Shown piece after piece: positions 36,379-47,316 of a stretch of DNA of 64,000 nt. Source of the stretch: Asterochloris sp. CNOR1 (Eukaryota > Chlorophyta > Trebouxiophyceae > Trebouxiales > Trebouxiaceae); the NCBI GenBank assembly GCA_963969365.1, contig OZ017758.1:2108001-2172000 (forward strand), written 5' to 3'. The notes under the pieces were generated by a model that worked only from the letters and a program-made list of their open reading frames with translations, was not told the DNA's origin and did no database searches. Position 1 is the stretch's first letter, and each line of letters begins with the position of its first letter. The position numbers and the translations under genes are program-made.

Positions 36379-36825
36379 ATGACTGTGGCAAAGCTATCCA
36401 TGAATGCCATTCGCAATATCAAGCCTTTTAAGAACCTTGCTGCACCAGCTGATGCTGCTGCAGGACTCTCCCAACCAATACTCGCCACATCAATAAATAC
36501 ACACAGCGATGATCAGGAGGACCTCAACAGCTTGCGGCTGCTGGTTGCCCAGCAGCAGCAGCAGATCACCCAGCAGCAGCAGCTGCTGCAGCAGCGCAAC
36601 CATCAGCAGCAGGCTGACAGGCAGCAGCAGGATCTGCTCCGCCAGCAGCGGGCTGCTGAGATCCTGCTGCTGAAGCGTGAGATCAGAGAAGTTCGCGATG
36701 GTGTGGGCAAGCATCGCAGCCACCAGGACCAGGCTGCCGGCCTGCAGATCAGCTGCAATGATGATGCTGATGACAACAACAGCTCCCTACATCATAGGCA
36801 GCATTATTGCTGCTCAGGTTGCTGA
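36379..36825 (+). CDS. Gln-rich coiled-coil ORF beside the hAT element
   Basis: A single open frame from ATG 36379 to TGA 36823-36825 encodes 148 residues; the frame is open upstream to 36283 without another ATG. Residues about 52-95 are strongly Gln-rich, built from CAG codons (LVAQQQQQITQQQQLLQQR), then RAAEILLLKREIREVRDGV, a likely coiled coil. The tail is Asp/Asn- and His/Cys-rich. It starts about 300 bp from the first recognised transposase exon and points away from it, so it could be a second ORF of the element, an independent gene, or a chance frame in a CAG-rich tract. No family was recognised. Confidence 0.4.
   Translation: MTVAKLSMNAIRNIKPFKNLAAPADAAAGLSQPILATSINTHSDDQEDLNSLRLLVAQQQQQITQQQQLLQQRNHQQQADRQQQDLLRQQRAAEILLLKREIREVRDGVGKHRSHQDQAAGLQISCNDDADDNNSSLHHRQHYCCSGC
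36541..36665. repeat. CAG-rich low-complexity tract
   Basis: Imperfect CAG runs, interrupted by ATCAC, CTG and CGC, encode the Gln-rich part of the plus-strand ORF. On the minus strand the same tract reads as a Leu-rich frame. Such tracts are prone to length variation. Confidence 0.8.
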
Positions 36826-37085
36826 TGCTTGTGTCTGCTGGAAATGCGCTGAAAGCTCATACAGCTGATATCAACAGCGTCTGAAGGCTCCACAGATCAA
36901 GCTGTCTGGCAGAACAGCTGGCTACTACCTGCCACATGAAACATGTTACACAAGAGAACCATGCTGGCACACTTCAACATGCTTCTCCCAGGCGCAAGCA
37001 ATCTCTCGCAAACATAGAAATTTCAAATTAAGAGCAAACACGCTCCTATGTGCTGAGGCCCCAGCCTAGGCTAGTCTGAGCAGTC
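36826..37085. other. Convergent gap between Gln-rich ORF and membrane-protein gene
   Basis: About 260 bp with no open frame of note and no recognised motif. It would hold the 3' ends of both flanking genes. Confidence 0.4.
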
Positions 37086-40000
37086 TTAATAGTTGAGTCC
37101 ACACATGTATGCCAGGGCATAGAGGGAGGTAGCACACACCACAAAACCTGCAGCCGCACGCAGTGCCGTCAGATTCAATAGTCTGAAAGCGTTTGCAACA
37201 GTGCAACAATCCTCTGAGCCCACCAGCAAAGGTTGCACGAGCAGCAGAGTAGTTGGAGCCATGAACAAAATGTGAGATGTTGTAGAACCTGCAGGCCGAG
37301 ACACAGAGTGTGTCTAATAAGCAAAAGCACCTGCAGGGCAGCTGCCCACAACAGCTGTGCCAGGGACCGTGCCGCGCAGAAGCGCTTGATATCAGCAGTG
37401 CAGAGATTGGAGCAGCGTTTGACAGCTTCTTGAGGGACCAGACATGGCCCATGACTGCACAAGTCGGAGCTTGCACCGCTGACAGCTGCTGACCCTACTG
37501 ATTTGCCCAGGCATGATCACCTGTCAGCGGAAAAGGTAGACAGAACCGCGCCTGCGATGAGGTAGCCCACAATGGTAGGGCGCATCACGCGCAGGGCGCG
37601 GCGGCACATGGCAAAGGAGAGCAAGCACAGGAAGCAGAAGTCGGCAAAGGTGATGAACCTGTCCGGCAGTGGGGCAAGTGTGTCAAGCAGTGCCTGCCAC
37701 AACTTTGATGGACGCGTATCAAGCGCAATCGTGCACCATCAAGACCACCACGAGTGGGGTTCAAACCGTGTGCACAGTGAGTGCATGCAGAAGAAGAAGT
37801 GCAGCTTGTGGCAGCACAGCAGCATCGACGCCTGCTGGAACAAGCTGCAGTCCTCCGGGCAGCTCCAATTCTACTGGCTAGGAGACCGGCGGGGGACACC
37901 CATGGGTTCAGATGGCCGACATAGAAGGCCTGGCTGAGTAAAATGGTGGGCAGTCGCTGTTGCAGCAGCAGGGCTGCTGCTGCTTCAACGACGGCCCATG
38001 AATTTGCTCACCCAAGTCTGCGGTGTGGACCATCTGGAGCCATGGTGTCCGCCACCAGTCCAGCAGCAGATTGTGTATGCAAAAGAGGGCCAGGCAGCAG
38101 GCAGAAGAGAAGTGCAGCACAGCAGCATCGACGCCTGCTTGGAAGAGCTGCAGTCCTCCGAGCAGCTCCCAGTCTACTTGCATCGAGACAGGCGGAGGAC
38201 AAACTGGTGTCAGATGACGACATTGTGTCCTCCGCATGTCTCTATCCAAGTATGAAACGGAGGGGCCAGGCAGCAGCAAGCCACAGAAGTGTGGGCAGGG
38301 CATTCTCAAATACACTCAAATACGGTTATCTGACACCATAGCACCCAGCTGCAGCCAAAATTGATGAGCAGGCGGGGTAGCAGGCACCCCTGCCCAAGGT
38401 ACCAGTGACTCAGACTCAGCCCCTCACCAATCCAGGCGAAAGACCTGTGAGCGTGGCAGGTAGGGGTAGTTGGCAATCAAGGCCCTGCGCAGCAGCAGAG
38501 CCAGGGGTCAAGAGGCAGCAACGCCACTCTTCGGGATGGCTCAGCAGCAATGACCGTCAGCAGGTGACACAGAGCTAGGCACACGCAACAGGAACACTAC
38601 GTGTGTGTGTGTGCATGCATCAGCCTCCTGGACGCAGTTATGGTGTGGTGTGCACCCAGTCGAAAAGGATGCAACAGCAAAACCCCATTGTCAAGTGCTG
38701 CATCAACAAACAGGTGCAGGAAGGTACACATCAGGAGGCAACACTTCTACACCTTGTGCACCTGCATTGCTGGCTCAGGCATGGTGAAGCTTGTGGAGCT
38801 TGCAGACAAGGACTGGGAGGAGATGCATGACACCAGCACCACTGCCAGAGTAATGCATGTGCCATGCTGTAGAGCAAAAGGGCCCCTCACCAGCCGCTGT
38901 CCTGCGGATCTGCATTGTTGGGCGGGGTGCGACTGTTTGGCTGGTTGGAGGAGTGGCTGCGGTTGGTGTAGTTCTGTAGAGAGGAGAGGCCGGCCACAAT
39001 GATGGCCCACCCGCACCAGGCCAGCACCAGCCTGCAGGTTGTCAGCAGGGCTTACTTGCAAGTGAGGCAGCAGGCACCAGATAGATGCCCTGACAAGAGC
39101 AGGCAAGCAACGCAGCCCAGCGCCAGCTTGCTGATTGCAGGCAGGGCTTAGTGGCAGGTGCTAGATCTGGGCATAGAACCATGTTCAGGCATCAGCAGCC
39201 CGGTGCCAGCCTGCAGCTCTCAGCGGCGGGCAGCACCAGACTGTTTTTCATTCAGCTTTGCGCCTGGATGGGCCTTGCCCCTCTTGGGAGACACAAGAGC
39301 TCCATTTGCACTTGGTAGATGATGGATGCACTTGGTGGATGATGATCACTCTGGGATTTGCCAGTGGCAACATGCACCAGCGGCACAAGGTATTATGTAA
39401 CATGGTCCTGCTACAGCACATGGCTGCGCACATGCAGCAACAGATAGCTGCAAGCACCACCTGCTGTGTGCAGATGCGGCAGAGCTGATGTCAAAGCCTC
39501 CAACTATGGCAGATGACACAGTCTGCCTTTGTGCCTCCAGGCAGACACATTCGCACAAGATGCAATCAGCCACGTTGTGCAGCAGTGCCAGCATGGTGCA
39601 GGCTGCTGATGCAAGGGTCGACTGTGCTGACCGCATATTGGCAGGCAGGCAGGCAGTCTCACTATGTCACACCACCCAGGCGCACCAGATGACAGGATAG
39701 GCAGAGGAGGAACAAGAGAGGAGGCAGAGCTCACTAAATGACAGGCATGCATGCTTGGCTGTGGCGTAGTACGCATGCTTGCCAGACCACAGGCAAGCAT
39801 GCCTACCAGAAGACAGGCACGCAGGCTCACCAGATGACTGTTATGGCGTAGTTGAACGCGCCGCCAACCTGCTCTGATTTCTTTTTGGGGCGGGGTGGGG
39901 TGACAGGGGTGGGTTTCCTTTCCTTCTCCTCCATTGCCTCCTCGTCATCTGCATCAGTGGACAAGCAAGTGCTCATACTAGAGGTGTTGCAACACCCAAC

Positions 40001-40893
40001 AGCAGGAGCAGGAGCAGGTGCCGCAATGGTGCTGTGCCGAAGGGGGAATGTGCTGAGAGATGCAGGTATGGCGCAAGCTGCAGCGCCATCTGGCGGGAAA
40101 GGTGCTGAGACGGTGCTACGTTTGGTGACATCATCAGCAATCAAGTCTGCACCATGGATGTGTGACACCTGCATGAGCTCTTATGCTGATCAGCTCTCCT
40201 GCAGAAAGCCACACACAAGTACTTGGGCGGACCCTGGAACAGGTGGATTGCATGGAGCCACGGCAAAACAAGCTTATTGCAGCAATTCACAAGCACATCT
40301 GATGTACAGCAGCATGCTCAAGCAGGCTCTTGACTGGCGTCAGGGGCTGTCATTAGCCAGGGCAATGCTCAGGCAGCACCAGCGCTGAAGTATCTCATTT
40401 GCACAAGCCTTATGTGATTCTCAGTTGGTCTCAGCACTGGTTTCCGGTGCTGGACCATTGCAAAGATGAGGAAATTTCGGAGGTTGTGTATGTACATGTG
40501 GCAGGCAACAGCTGCTAGCAGCATGCTGCAGTAACACTCAAGCTTCATTGGCATGCATGGTGGGCACACTTACAGTAGCCAGCTGCCACAGCAGTGCTTA
40601 AGGCCTATGAAGCCCAAGAAATCTATGTGAAAGCTGAGGTACTGCAGCCACAGGTGCCGCATCCTGGGCTAAGTCAGGTGTAGATGAAGATCAGCTGTTG
40701 GTGCTTCAAGGTGGCCACATGTGCTGCTGACGTGGATTCAAGGATGGCACGCAGGTAGCCTGTGCACAACTGATGCATACCTGAGACACTGTAGCTGGGC
40801 AGCAGGGCAGTGAGCTGCCTTGCGAGGCAGGGCTGCTGATTGTGAGGAACACTCACCAACGTACTGATTCTCCATGTCAGCAGGCTCTGCCAT
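37086..40893 (-). CDS. Probable multi-pass membrane protein, unidentified
   Basis: No family recognised. A plausible first exon is at about 40880-40893 and below, ATG 40893, MAEPADMENQYV followed by GGTGAG. Next is an acidic/basic cytosolic-type exon at about 39832-39970 (ADDEEAMEEKERKPTPV, PRPKKKSEQVGGAFNYAITV). Then about 38893-39035 with LVLAWCGWAIIVAGLSSLQ, a likely membrane helix, and a polar NRSHSSNQPNSR loop. Then about 38430-38500 (RRALIANYPYLPRSQVFRLD) and about 37525-37717 (FADFCFLCLLSFAMCRR, TIVGYLIAGAVLSTF), which hold two helices. The last exon, about 37086-37275, has APTTLLLVQPLLVG and AAAGFVVCATSLYALAYM and ends at TAA 37086-37088. Consistent donor/acceptor signs and coherent hydrophobic segments support one gene. 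The link to the 40893 start is the weakest part. Confidence 0.5.
37720..38285. repeat. Diverged intronic duplication, about 290 bp apart
   Basis: Segments at about 37720-37930 and 38020-38280 share long stretches, best around CAGCAGCATCGACGCCTGCT (37822 and 38122) and GAGCTGCAGTCCTCC-like text. Both fall in the intron between the 38430-38500 and 37525-37717 exons of the membrane-protein gene. In minus-strand translation both give a similar LFQAG-type hydrophobic frame. Confidence 0.7.
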
Positions 40894-41447
40894 GGTGCCG
40901 GTTGGAGCACTAGGCTGCTGACTGCGGGCCCAAGGCGTCCAGACCATACGGCTTCTGCAGGCAGATGGACTGTGGCACTGTCAGCATCTTTGCGAGCTGG
41001 CATCTTGAGACAAATGCCAGCAGTAGCAACCTGCAAGGGCTGCTGGCAGCACCGTGGGTGCAGTGTTTGCCAGAGCAGCACACCCCGTACGCCGAGTCAG
41101 CACACAGATCCAGCCACACTTGCAAGGATTGTTCATTGCAGAAGGCCTAAACTGCAGGCCGCTTCTATGGCACCACTAGCTGCATCGTGTGCTGTTTCAG
41201 CAATCACCACCCATCCCAGCAGGCAGCAGACTTTTGAACACCGCTCACCTGCTCGATTGAAGGATGGACTTGCCAAGACTGTAAACAGCACCGATTGATT
41301 GATGGCAAGGTCAATGCTGCATACTGGCAGTCAACTCCTTTGACTGGCGTTACTGTCTTTCTTCTGTTGTACGACTGACAGCAAAATCAATGAATGAAGC
41401 TGAAAAGCAATGGCAGTTCGTATCAAGCAGATCGACTTATGAAGAGA
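40894..41447. other. Intergenic stretch upstream of the membrane gene
   Basis: Separates the presumed start of the membrane-protein gene from the LCAT-like stop on the same strand. It would contain the membrane gene's promoter and the LCAT-like 3' UTR. Open frames here are unrecognised. No structured element was seen. Confidence 0.45.
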
Positions 41448-44400
41448 TCACTGTGCAAAGAGATGCTGCTTGCGGAGGCTGGCTCTGTTCATGAGCTGCT
41501 GCAGATTGTGCTGCAGCCAGGTCCCTGTGTCAGCATTGGCTTTGAGGATGTCCAACAGCGTGTTGAGCACATCGGTATTGGACACGGCCTCTGTGTGCTC
41601 CACGCCCTTGAACCTCCTCATATTGTCCTCTGCCTGCTGCCCCAACCTGCAGGAGACATGCAACACTTCACTGCTGGCAGCTGGGTATTAAATGCACCCC
41701 TGCTGCAAGCTACACCTGCCCAGCACCGTCTGCAGCCTGCACCATGGCCTGCAGACAGATGCCTGCCTGCTAAAGACAGCTGTGCAGGCTGCATGGTGTA
41801 GCTCCAACATAACTCACTTGCTGCAGGCCTCCAGGGACAGCTGGTTTACAGTGCCATCCCCCTTCCCTTGCTGAATCTTCGTGGGGGCTGGCGGCGCAGT
41901 GCTGTCAAAGTGCTCGATATCGTATACATAGCCCTCATCTGTGTCCACATCCTCACCAAACAGGCACCTGCAATGCAGCCACTGCTCAAGGACATGCAGA
42001 AGCCAGATGGGTGGCAGGCAGGCAAGTCAGCAGGCAAGCAAGGCGTGCCTGTGAGCTGCGTCACAATGAAAGGAGGCACATTTGTTTCGGCACCCTGGTG
42101 GTCAGTGCCTCAGCAGCTCACCATACAGGCAGGTCCAGCTGGGGCACAGGGTATGTCAGGTTCCTTGTGACCTCGTAGACGGCTTCCTGCAAGCCAGCAT
42201 GGTGAATTCATGCTACAGGCCAGAGACTTATTCGTCAAGTGTTTTGACATCACTGGCAGCAGTGAAAGGCTGAAGATGCACAGCGTCTGGCCAGCCCCTA
42301 TCTAGGTGCATTGCAGGCTGCCAGGCGATGAGACCACTGCACTCACCTGCTGCTTCAGGTCCAGGTCGGACAGCAGTCTCTTGATGTCCTCAGCAGTGCC
42401 CCTGTACTTGTCCCCGCTAGCTGTTTCCACGAGTACCTGCAACAGCAAGCAGGTCTTGCAGCATTCAGGCACACTATGCCACAGCTACCAGCCCTTTTCA
42501 CTGATGTGGTGCCGCTGCATGGGCCAGCCAACATTGTCAATGCTGCAGTATCACAACAAAGACAGCAGCTCAGCCCCTTTGCAGAAAATGGCCTCAAAGG
42601 CACAAATAGCATGCCGTGGTGCTGTTGCACTTGCGGGGTGCAGTCTGACCCCATCTGGCCGCAGGAAGCTCGAGTCAGTGACGGCCTCAAATAGCATAGC
42701 TAGCGACCATGGCAGAAAGCATAGCCAGCCACCTCACATGCACAGATGGCCGCGCAGGGTGCAGCCTGTTCCTTGTCTGTATGCAAGTCAAGGGGCCTAT
42801 ATCAAGCAGCAGACTGTTTGCAAAGGCATGCGCTGCAGCAGCTGCTTGAAGCAGCACTTGTGCACACCTTGTCCCCCCAGATGTCTGGTGTAGGGAAGAG
42901 CCATGGGGCGCTGGGCGCCTTGGACTGAATAGGGCGCAGCAGGCCGTGGGGGACGCCTGAGATGTCAAAGTTGTCGCCGCTGATGGAGCCTGCAGTCAGC
43001 ATCTGCAGTCTTCAGACCACCCGATATGCTCCAGACGGTAAGACAGCGCAGCGCACTGGTAAAGGCAACAGCCCACATCAGGGACACACATGCGACAGTC
43101 TCCTGGGAGGGCTGTGGGTGTCTTGCAGAGGGGGGGAAGCTCTGCAGGAAGTGCCCACCTTTGAGAGCTTTCACGCTGCCCTCCCAGGGTGCAGAGATGG
43201 CCACAAAGCCTGCGACATACTTGTGCCTGCACAGAGCATACCATAGAACTAGCAAACAATAGATCTTGGCAGCGGGATGGGAGATGTGCATGGAGCATCT
43301 TACAACAGCAATGCTGTCCACAGCCACCCAGCAGGCATAGGGTGGTCCAGCAGCATTGCTTGTATTACCTAGAGCTGAGGCTGAGTCAGGCTTCTAAATG
43401 CAGACATGCAGGCCAAACATATCACCAAGCTGCATTTCGCATGTGCAGGAGAGTAAGCGCAGGAAATGCCCCATCTCACTAAGCACGAAAGCAGAAGAGC
43501 AGACTCACAGCCTGTCAATGTTCAGCTTTCACACCTAAAGCCCAAATCTGCTCTGTGTAAGAGTCTCAGCAGACACAAGGCTGTGCGTCGCGCATAGGCC
43601 AGACTCGCAGCCGTGCTTTGGATTTATGCACAGCATTCAACCAATCACAAGGCACCAGTACATTTGTACTGGCTGTACCCACAGGCAGTCAGCATTCTGA
43701 TGGCGCAGCTCATGCCCTAGAGAGCAGCCTAGATTTGTCCAAAGTCAGCAGGCACCAGAGTGCAAGCAGTCACCAAAGTGCAGCACAACACACAACACAG
43801 GACTCACAGCCAGTCAGCATTTTTGTGATCCAGGAAGTACAGGCTGACGAGGCTGCCCATGCTGTGAGCAACCAGCATGGCCTTGCGGCCATCATTCTTC
43901 TTTACAGCCTCCTCGATCAGGGATGTCATGTTGTCAAAGGTGCCTACCTGCACAGCATGGGAACAGGCTTGTGTAAGTGCACATCGCGCTGTGACAACCT
44001 GTGCATGGCCTTCTTCGGCTGATGTTTCCAGCAGTGTCCGCCACTAGATGCTGCCCGCCCAGCAAAGGGCCGCTTGAGCTGCAGAGCAGGCAATGCTATG
44101 GCGCAGCCGAGTCAAGCCTATTGGCTGCCAGCTGGGAGCCACCAGGCAGCTCCAAACAGTGCTACCACTGTAGCAAAGTCGTCTCACATAGATGCTGCTG
44201 TGCATGATATGAGTAGGTCTGCAGCCAGGCTGAGTTAGTGCTCAGGCAGGTCTGCCACAAAGTCCAAGCAACACAGCTGGGCTGAAGCGCAGGCAATGCT
44301 GCGGCGCACCTGAGTGAGGCCGTCTGCTGCCAACCTGAAGTCATAGGGTGCTCCATAGAGGTCCTGGCGCTCAATATAGCCTGCTGACTTGAGGTGGTCG

Positions 44401-45320
44401 ATCAGGGTGGAGTAGATGCCAGTCAAAGACACCCCAGGGTCAATGTCATACACCCCTCCGAGACCCCCGTAGTCATAGGGGCGGATCTCGACCCCGCTGG
44501 CGTTCTTGTACCTGCAGGACACCTGTCTAGGCAGTCAACGCCTGGGGCTTGCTTGTCAAACAGGGCAGGGCCCAGCACTTGCAGCGATGCTGCACTGAGC
44601 CACCCAGTTTCATCAGACTGCCTCATTCAGGGTGACCTGATATTAGGCAGGCGACATTTTCTGCTGCAGGCCTTGTGCAGCGCAGCATATCAAAGTGCCT
44701 GCAGCCACAAAGGATGCCTCTTGAGTTTCTGCCCTCATCTGAGCAGCACATACAGAAGTCAATCTGCGGGTGGCACCTCCAAAATATGTGCAGGCTCACA
44801 TGTTTCGGCCAGATGTTGGAGCTGCATATGCAGAGATACACTGCAGGCATCCAGTGTCTGGACTCACAGCCTCTCGCCAGGGCTGTAGGTGATGTTCAGC
44901 TCGCTGAGGAAGCAGTCTGGCCGTGAGGCTGCCACCAGGCTGAGCCACTCCACCTCCCAGTCATGTGCTAGGGTGCAGTAATAATGGGGCACCTCATCAC
45001 TGGTCCTGTTGGTTTTGGCCTCCAGGACTGACCCTCCCAGCCCTGCAGGGCAAGTGCACGGATGTGACACGGCCGCTCCTGCAGGGAGCTGCTCCCTTGT
45101 GTGGCCAGCTTCTGAACTGCCTCGTCACAACACTTTTGTGACTTGCAGCACAGCAGCCTTGATATATCTGCTGCTGCACACTGTCCGCACCTGGTATATT
45201 CAGCTTCCACAGCAGTTGCTTTTCATGCTCACCTGGTACAAGTATCACCGGAGCATGGCCGCAACTGACGTTAGCACCCAATCCGAGCAGCAGCAGCAGC
45301 AGAATGCATCTGACGTGCAT
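41448..45320 (-). CDS. LCAT-family acyltransferase / phospholipase
   Basis: Alpha/beta-hydrolase of the lecithin:cholesterol acyltransferase family, which moves or releases acyl chains from phospholipids; in plants and algae relatives include PSAT, PDAT and LCAT-like phospholipases. Exon 1, 45233-45320, encodes a signal peptide (MHVRCILLLLLLGLGANVS) then APVILVPG. Exon 2, 44868-45042, completes the GLGGS motif across the junction and gives LEAKTNR, DWEVEWLSL and DCFLSELNITYSPG. Exon about 44310-44515 has VEIRPYDYGGL, DPGVSLTGIY and GAPYDFRLA. Exon about 43825-43945 carries the nucleophile elbow AHSMGSLVSLYFL. Exon about 43155-43230 gives FVAISAPWEGSVKALKGG; 42860-43000 gives DNFDIS and SAPWLFPTPDIWGDK; 42358-42440 follows. 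Exon about 41820-41965 has GEDVDTDEGYVYD and the Asp site KGDGTVNQLSLEAC; the last exon has VEHTEAVSN (catalytic His). Stop TGA 41448-41450. The signal peptide implies secretory or vacuolar location. Substrate preference cannot be read from sequence. Confidence 0.9.
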
Positions 45321-45483
45321 ATACTGCTGAGCAGTCTCTGTTGTGAATGCAACTCTGGTTGTCTCCTGGCTACCGATCCAGGCTGAATGGCGACTTGCTG
45401 CCACAGCAAAACCTGACGAGCGAGTTTGCTTCAGAACTCGTTGAAGTTTCCCTTACTTTCTGACAGATCGCCTGCGCAAGGCC
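45321..45483. promoter_or_regulatory. 163-bp bidirectional promoter between LCAT-like gene and TAF9
   Basis: The two start codons face away from each other across 163 bp, so both core promoters and 5' UTRs must fit here or overlap. No TATA box is evident. A small dyad, CGAGTT and AACTCG around an 8-base loop, lies near 45419-45438. A pyrimidine tract with CTGACAG near 45450-45466 looks like an acceptor, so TAF9 could have an upstream 5' UTR exon. Confidence 0.6.
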
Positions 45484-47132
45484 ATGACGCCTGAAGACCT
45501 ACCATCAAATGCAGTGGCTGTCAAAAAGATTCTGGAAGAGATGGTGCCCATGATTTCAGGCGCCATGCAGGGCATGATACTGAACAGCTCTGACAGGATG
45601 CAAACCCCACCTGCAGGGAGTGCGAGAGTACGAGCCTGGAGTCACCACTCAGCTCCTCAACTTCATGTATCGTTATGTGTCAGAAGTCCTACAGGATGCG
45701 GAGGTGAAATGAATGCTCCATCCTCAGCACCATATTGAACCTCAGGCACTGTCAGAACAGCACAGCTGCATCCTCATGCACTGCATGCTGGGAACTTGCA
45801 TTTGAAGAGCATGTCACATGTGCAGGCTGTGTCAGAAAGAGCTGGGGGCACCAGGAGGGAGGTGTCCATGGAGGATGTCATACTGGCAGTGCAATCTCGA
45901 GCCTCGACATCTTTCGTGCCGGCCCCCTCACAAGATGTGAGCTTCCAACATTCTGTGCGCCAGGGTGTTGCCTGAGCAGCAGGCTTGCACATCAGGGCAG
46001 CGAGCAAACTGACATCCACTGCGTGACTGTAACTGTTTGATGTGCAAGTGTGCCTTATGAGCAGAAAAGCTGACAAACAGTGCATCTGTTCATGGCTAGG
46101 CAGGACTCAATGATGATGGGTGCAGCAGGTTGTTGCAAGGGTGGGCAGATCTTTTGCCAAACATGAGCAAGCCATACTAAAGCTTGGAACCCTCTGGGTG
46201 TTGACCAATTGCGCGGCGCGTTGCCTGCCTGTCAGTCAAGGCCCCTGAGGCTGCGCAGTGTCCGCCCCTGCAGGCATCTCAAGTCGCTGCAATGCATGAC
46301 ATCTGCCTGTGCTCAATCAGGGATGCTGCCATCAACGACTTGTGCAGTACCCAAGCTCTTGTCCTGTCATGTTCCATCCCTGAAGCTTTGCTAGCGGCTC
46401 CCTGGCAGGTGCTGTGTGGGCCAGGGCCAATAGATTGGGCCTTATTCCATGCCCTTGCTGCGCTCAGCTTTGGCCCTGGATAGGTCATGCCCTTACTGCG
46501 GAAGTCAGGGCCTGGATCTAGTAGTTTGGCAATCTGCAATTCCCGCAAAGTCGCTGCCCTGCCACCAGCCCATGAGGGCTGCCTACTCTGGGCCTCTGCA
46601 GGTGCTGCTGGCATTAGCAAACTCCCGCAACAGAGTGCCCCTGCCAGAGCCACTGAAGGACTGCCATGGGCTGCGCCTGCCCCGCGACGAGGACTGCCTG
46701 CTGGCCAGCAACTACCAGTTCCACCCTGTCAACCCCCCTGCAGAGGCCATGGACGTGGACGATGCACAGGAGTATGATGGTAATTGCCCTCACAGTGCAG
46801 CAAGCTTGTCTTTCCTGAAAAGCTAAGACTGAGGTGCCTGGGGAGCATTTTGCATCTTGCATTGCAATTTATGTGCTTGCAGCTGGCGCCTGCACAGGCC
46901 CCTGTCTCCTGCACAGCCAACCCCAACATTGTAAAGTCCTGTTGCTGCAGAGTACTTTACTGCAGCAGCAGCTCCGCCTGCGGGCAAGCCCGCCAGGGGG
47001 AATGCAGTCCAGCCGCAGCACATGGCATTCTCAGAAGACCCTATCCCAGCACCTCCAGCCTCCACCTCTGCCCCTGCCAGCAAGAGCATACACATTACTC
47101 CTGTAGTCCCCAGGCCAGGGTTGCCTGGCTGA
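45484..47132 (+). CDS. TAF9: TAF9, TFIID/SAGA histone-fold subunit (complete, five exons, 202 aa)
   Basis: Histone-fold partner of TAF6 in TFIID and, in many eukaryotes, SAGA; acts in RNA polymerase II pre-initiation complexes. Exons 45484-45543, 45617-45703, 45826-45936, 46611-46779 and 46951-47132 total 609 nt and stay in phase to TGA 47130-47132. Residues 1-20 (DLPSNAVAVKKILEEM) form helix 1. Residues 21-49 (VREYEPGVTTQLLNFMYRY, SEVLQDAE) form the long helix 2. Residues 50-86 (SERAGGTRREVSMEDVILAV, then SRASTSFV) give the loop and helix 3. Exon 4 holds the conserved TAF9 extension (LALANSRNRVPLPEPLK, CLLASNYQFHP) and an acidic MDVDDAQEYD. Exon 5 is Ala/Pro-rich with QPQHMAFSEDP. Length is close to plant TAF9. 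The first intron uses a GTGCCC donor. It shares a short promoter with the LCAT-like gene and converges on POLE. Confidence 0.93.
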
Positions 47133-47316
47133 CAGTTTACCTGAGCCTCGAGGTTTACCTGAGCTCAACAGAATTTGATTTAGAGCAGTGCTTCTTCAAC
47201 CCTCCCTGACCAAAGGATGAAGGCCGCTGAGAGATGACACTCAAGAGCAACATGAAACACATGATGAAATCAGAGCGAGGGCATTTGACTCATATCTTCA
47301 AGCATTGACAACTTAT
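47133..47316. other. 184-bp convergent gap between TAF9 and POLE
   Basis: Stop codons of TAF9 (47132) and POLE (47317) face each other across 184 bp, so their 3' UTRs are very short or overlap. No strong AATAAA was seen; green algae often use TGTAA-type signals, and none stands out here. Confidence 0.5.

Noticed and set aside
36490-36723. Leu-rich minus-strand frame resembling membrane helices
   Set aside because: It is the antisense of the CAG tract; the Leu runs are CTG codons from that repeat.
38600-38625. GTGTGT run as a regulatory element
   Set aside because: An ordinary short microsatellite in an intron with no further support.
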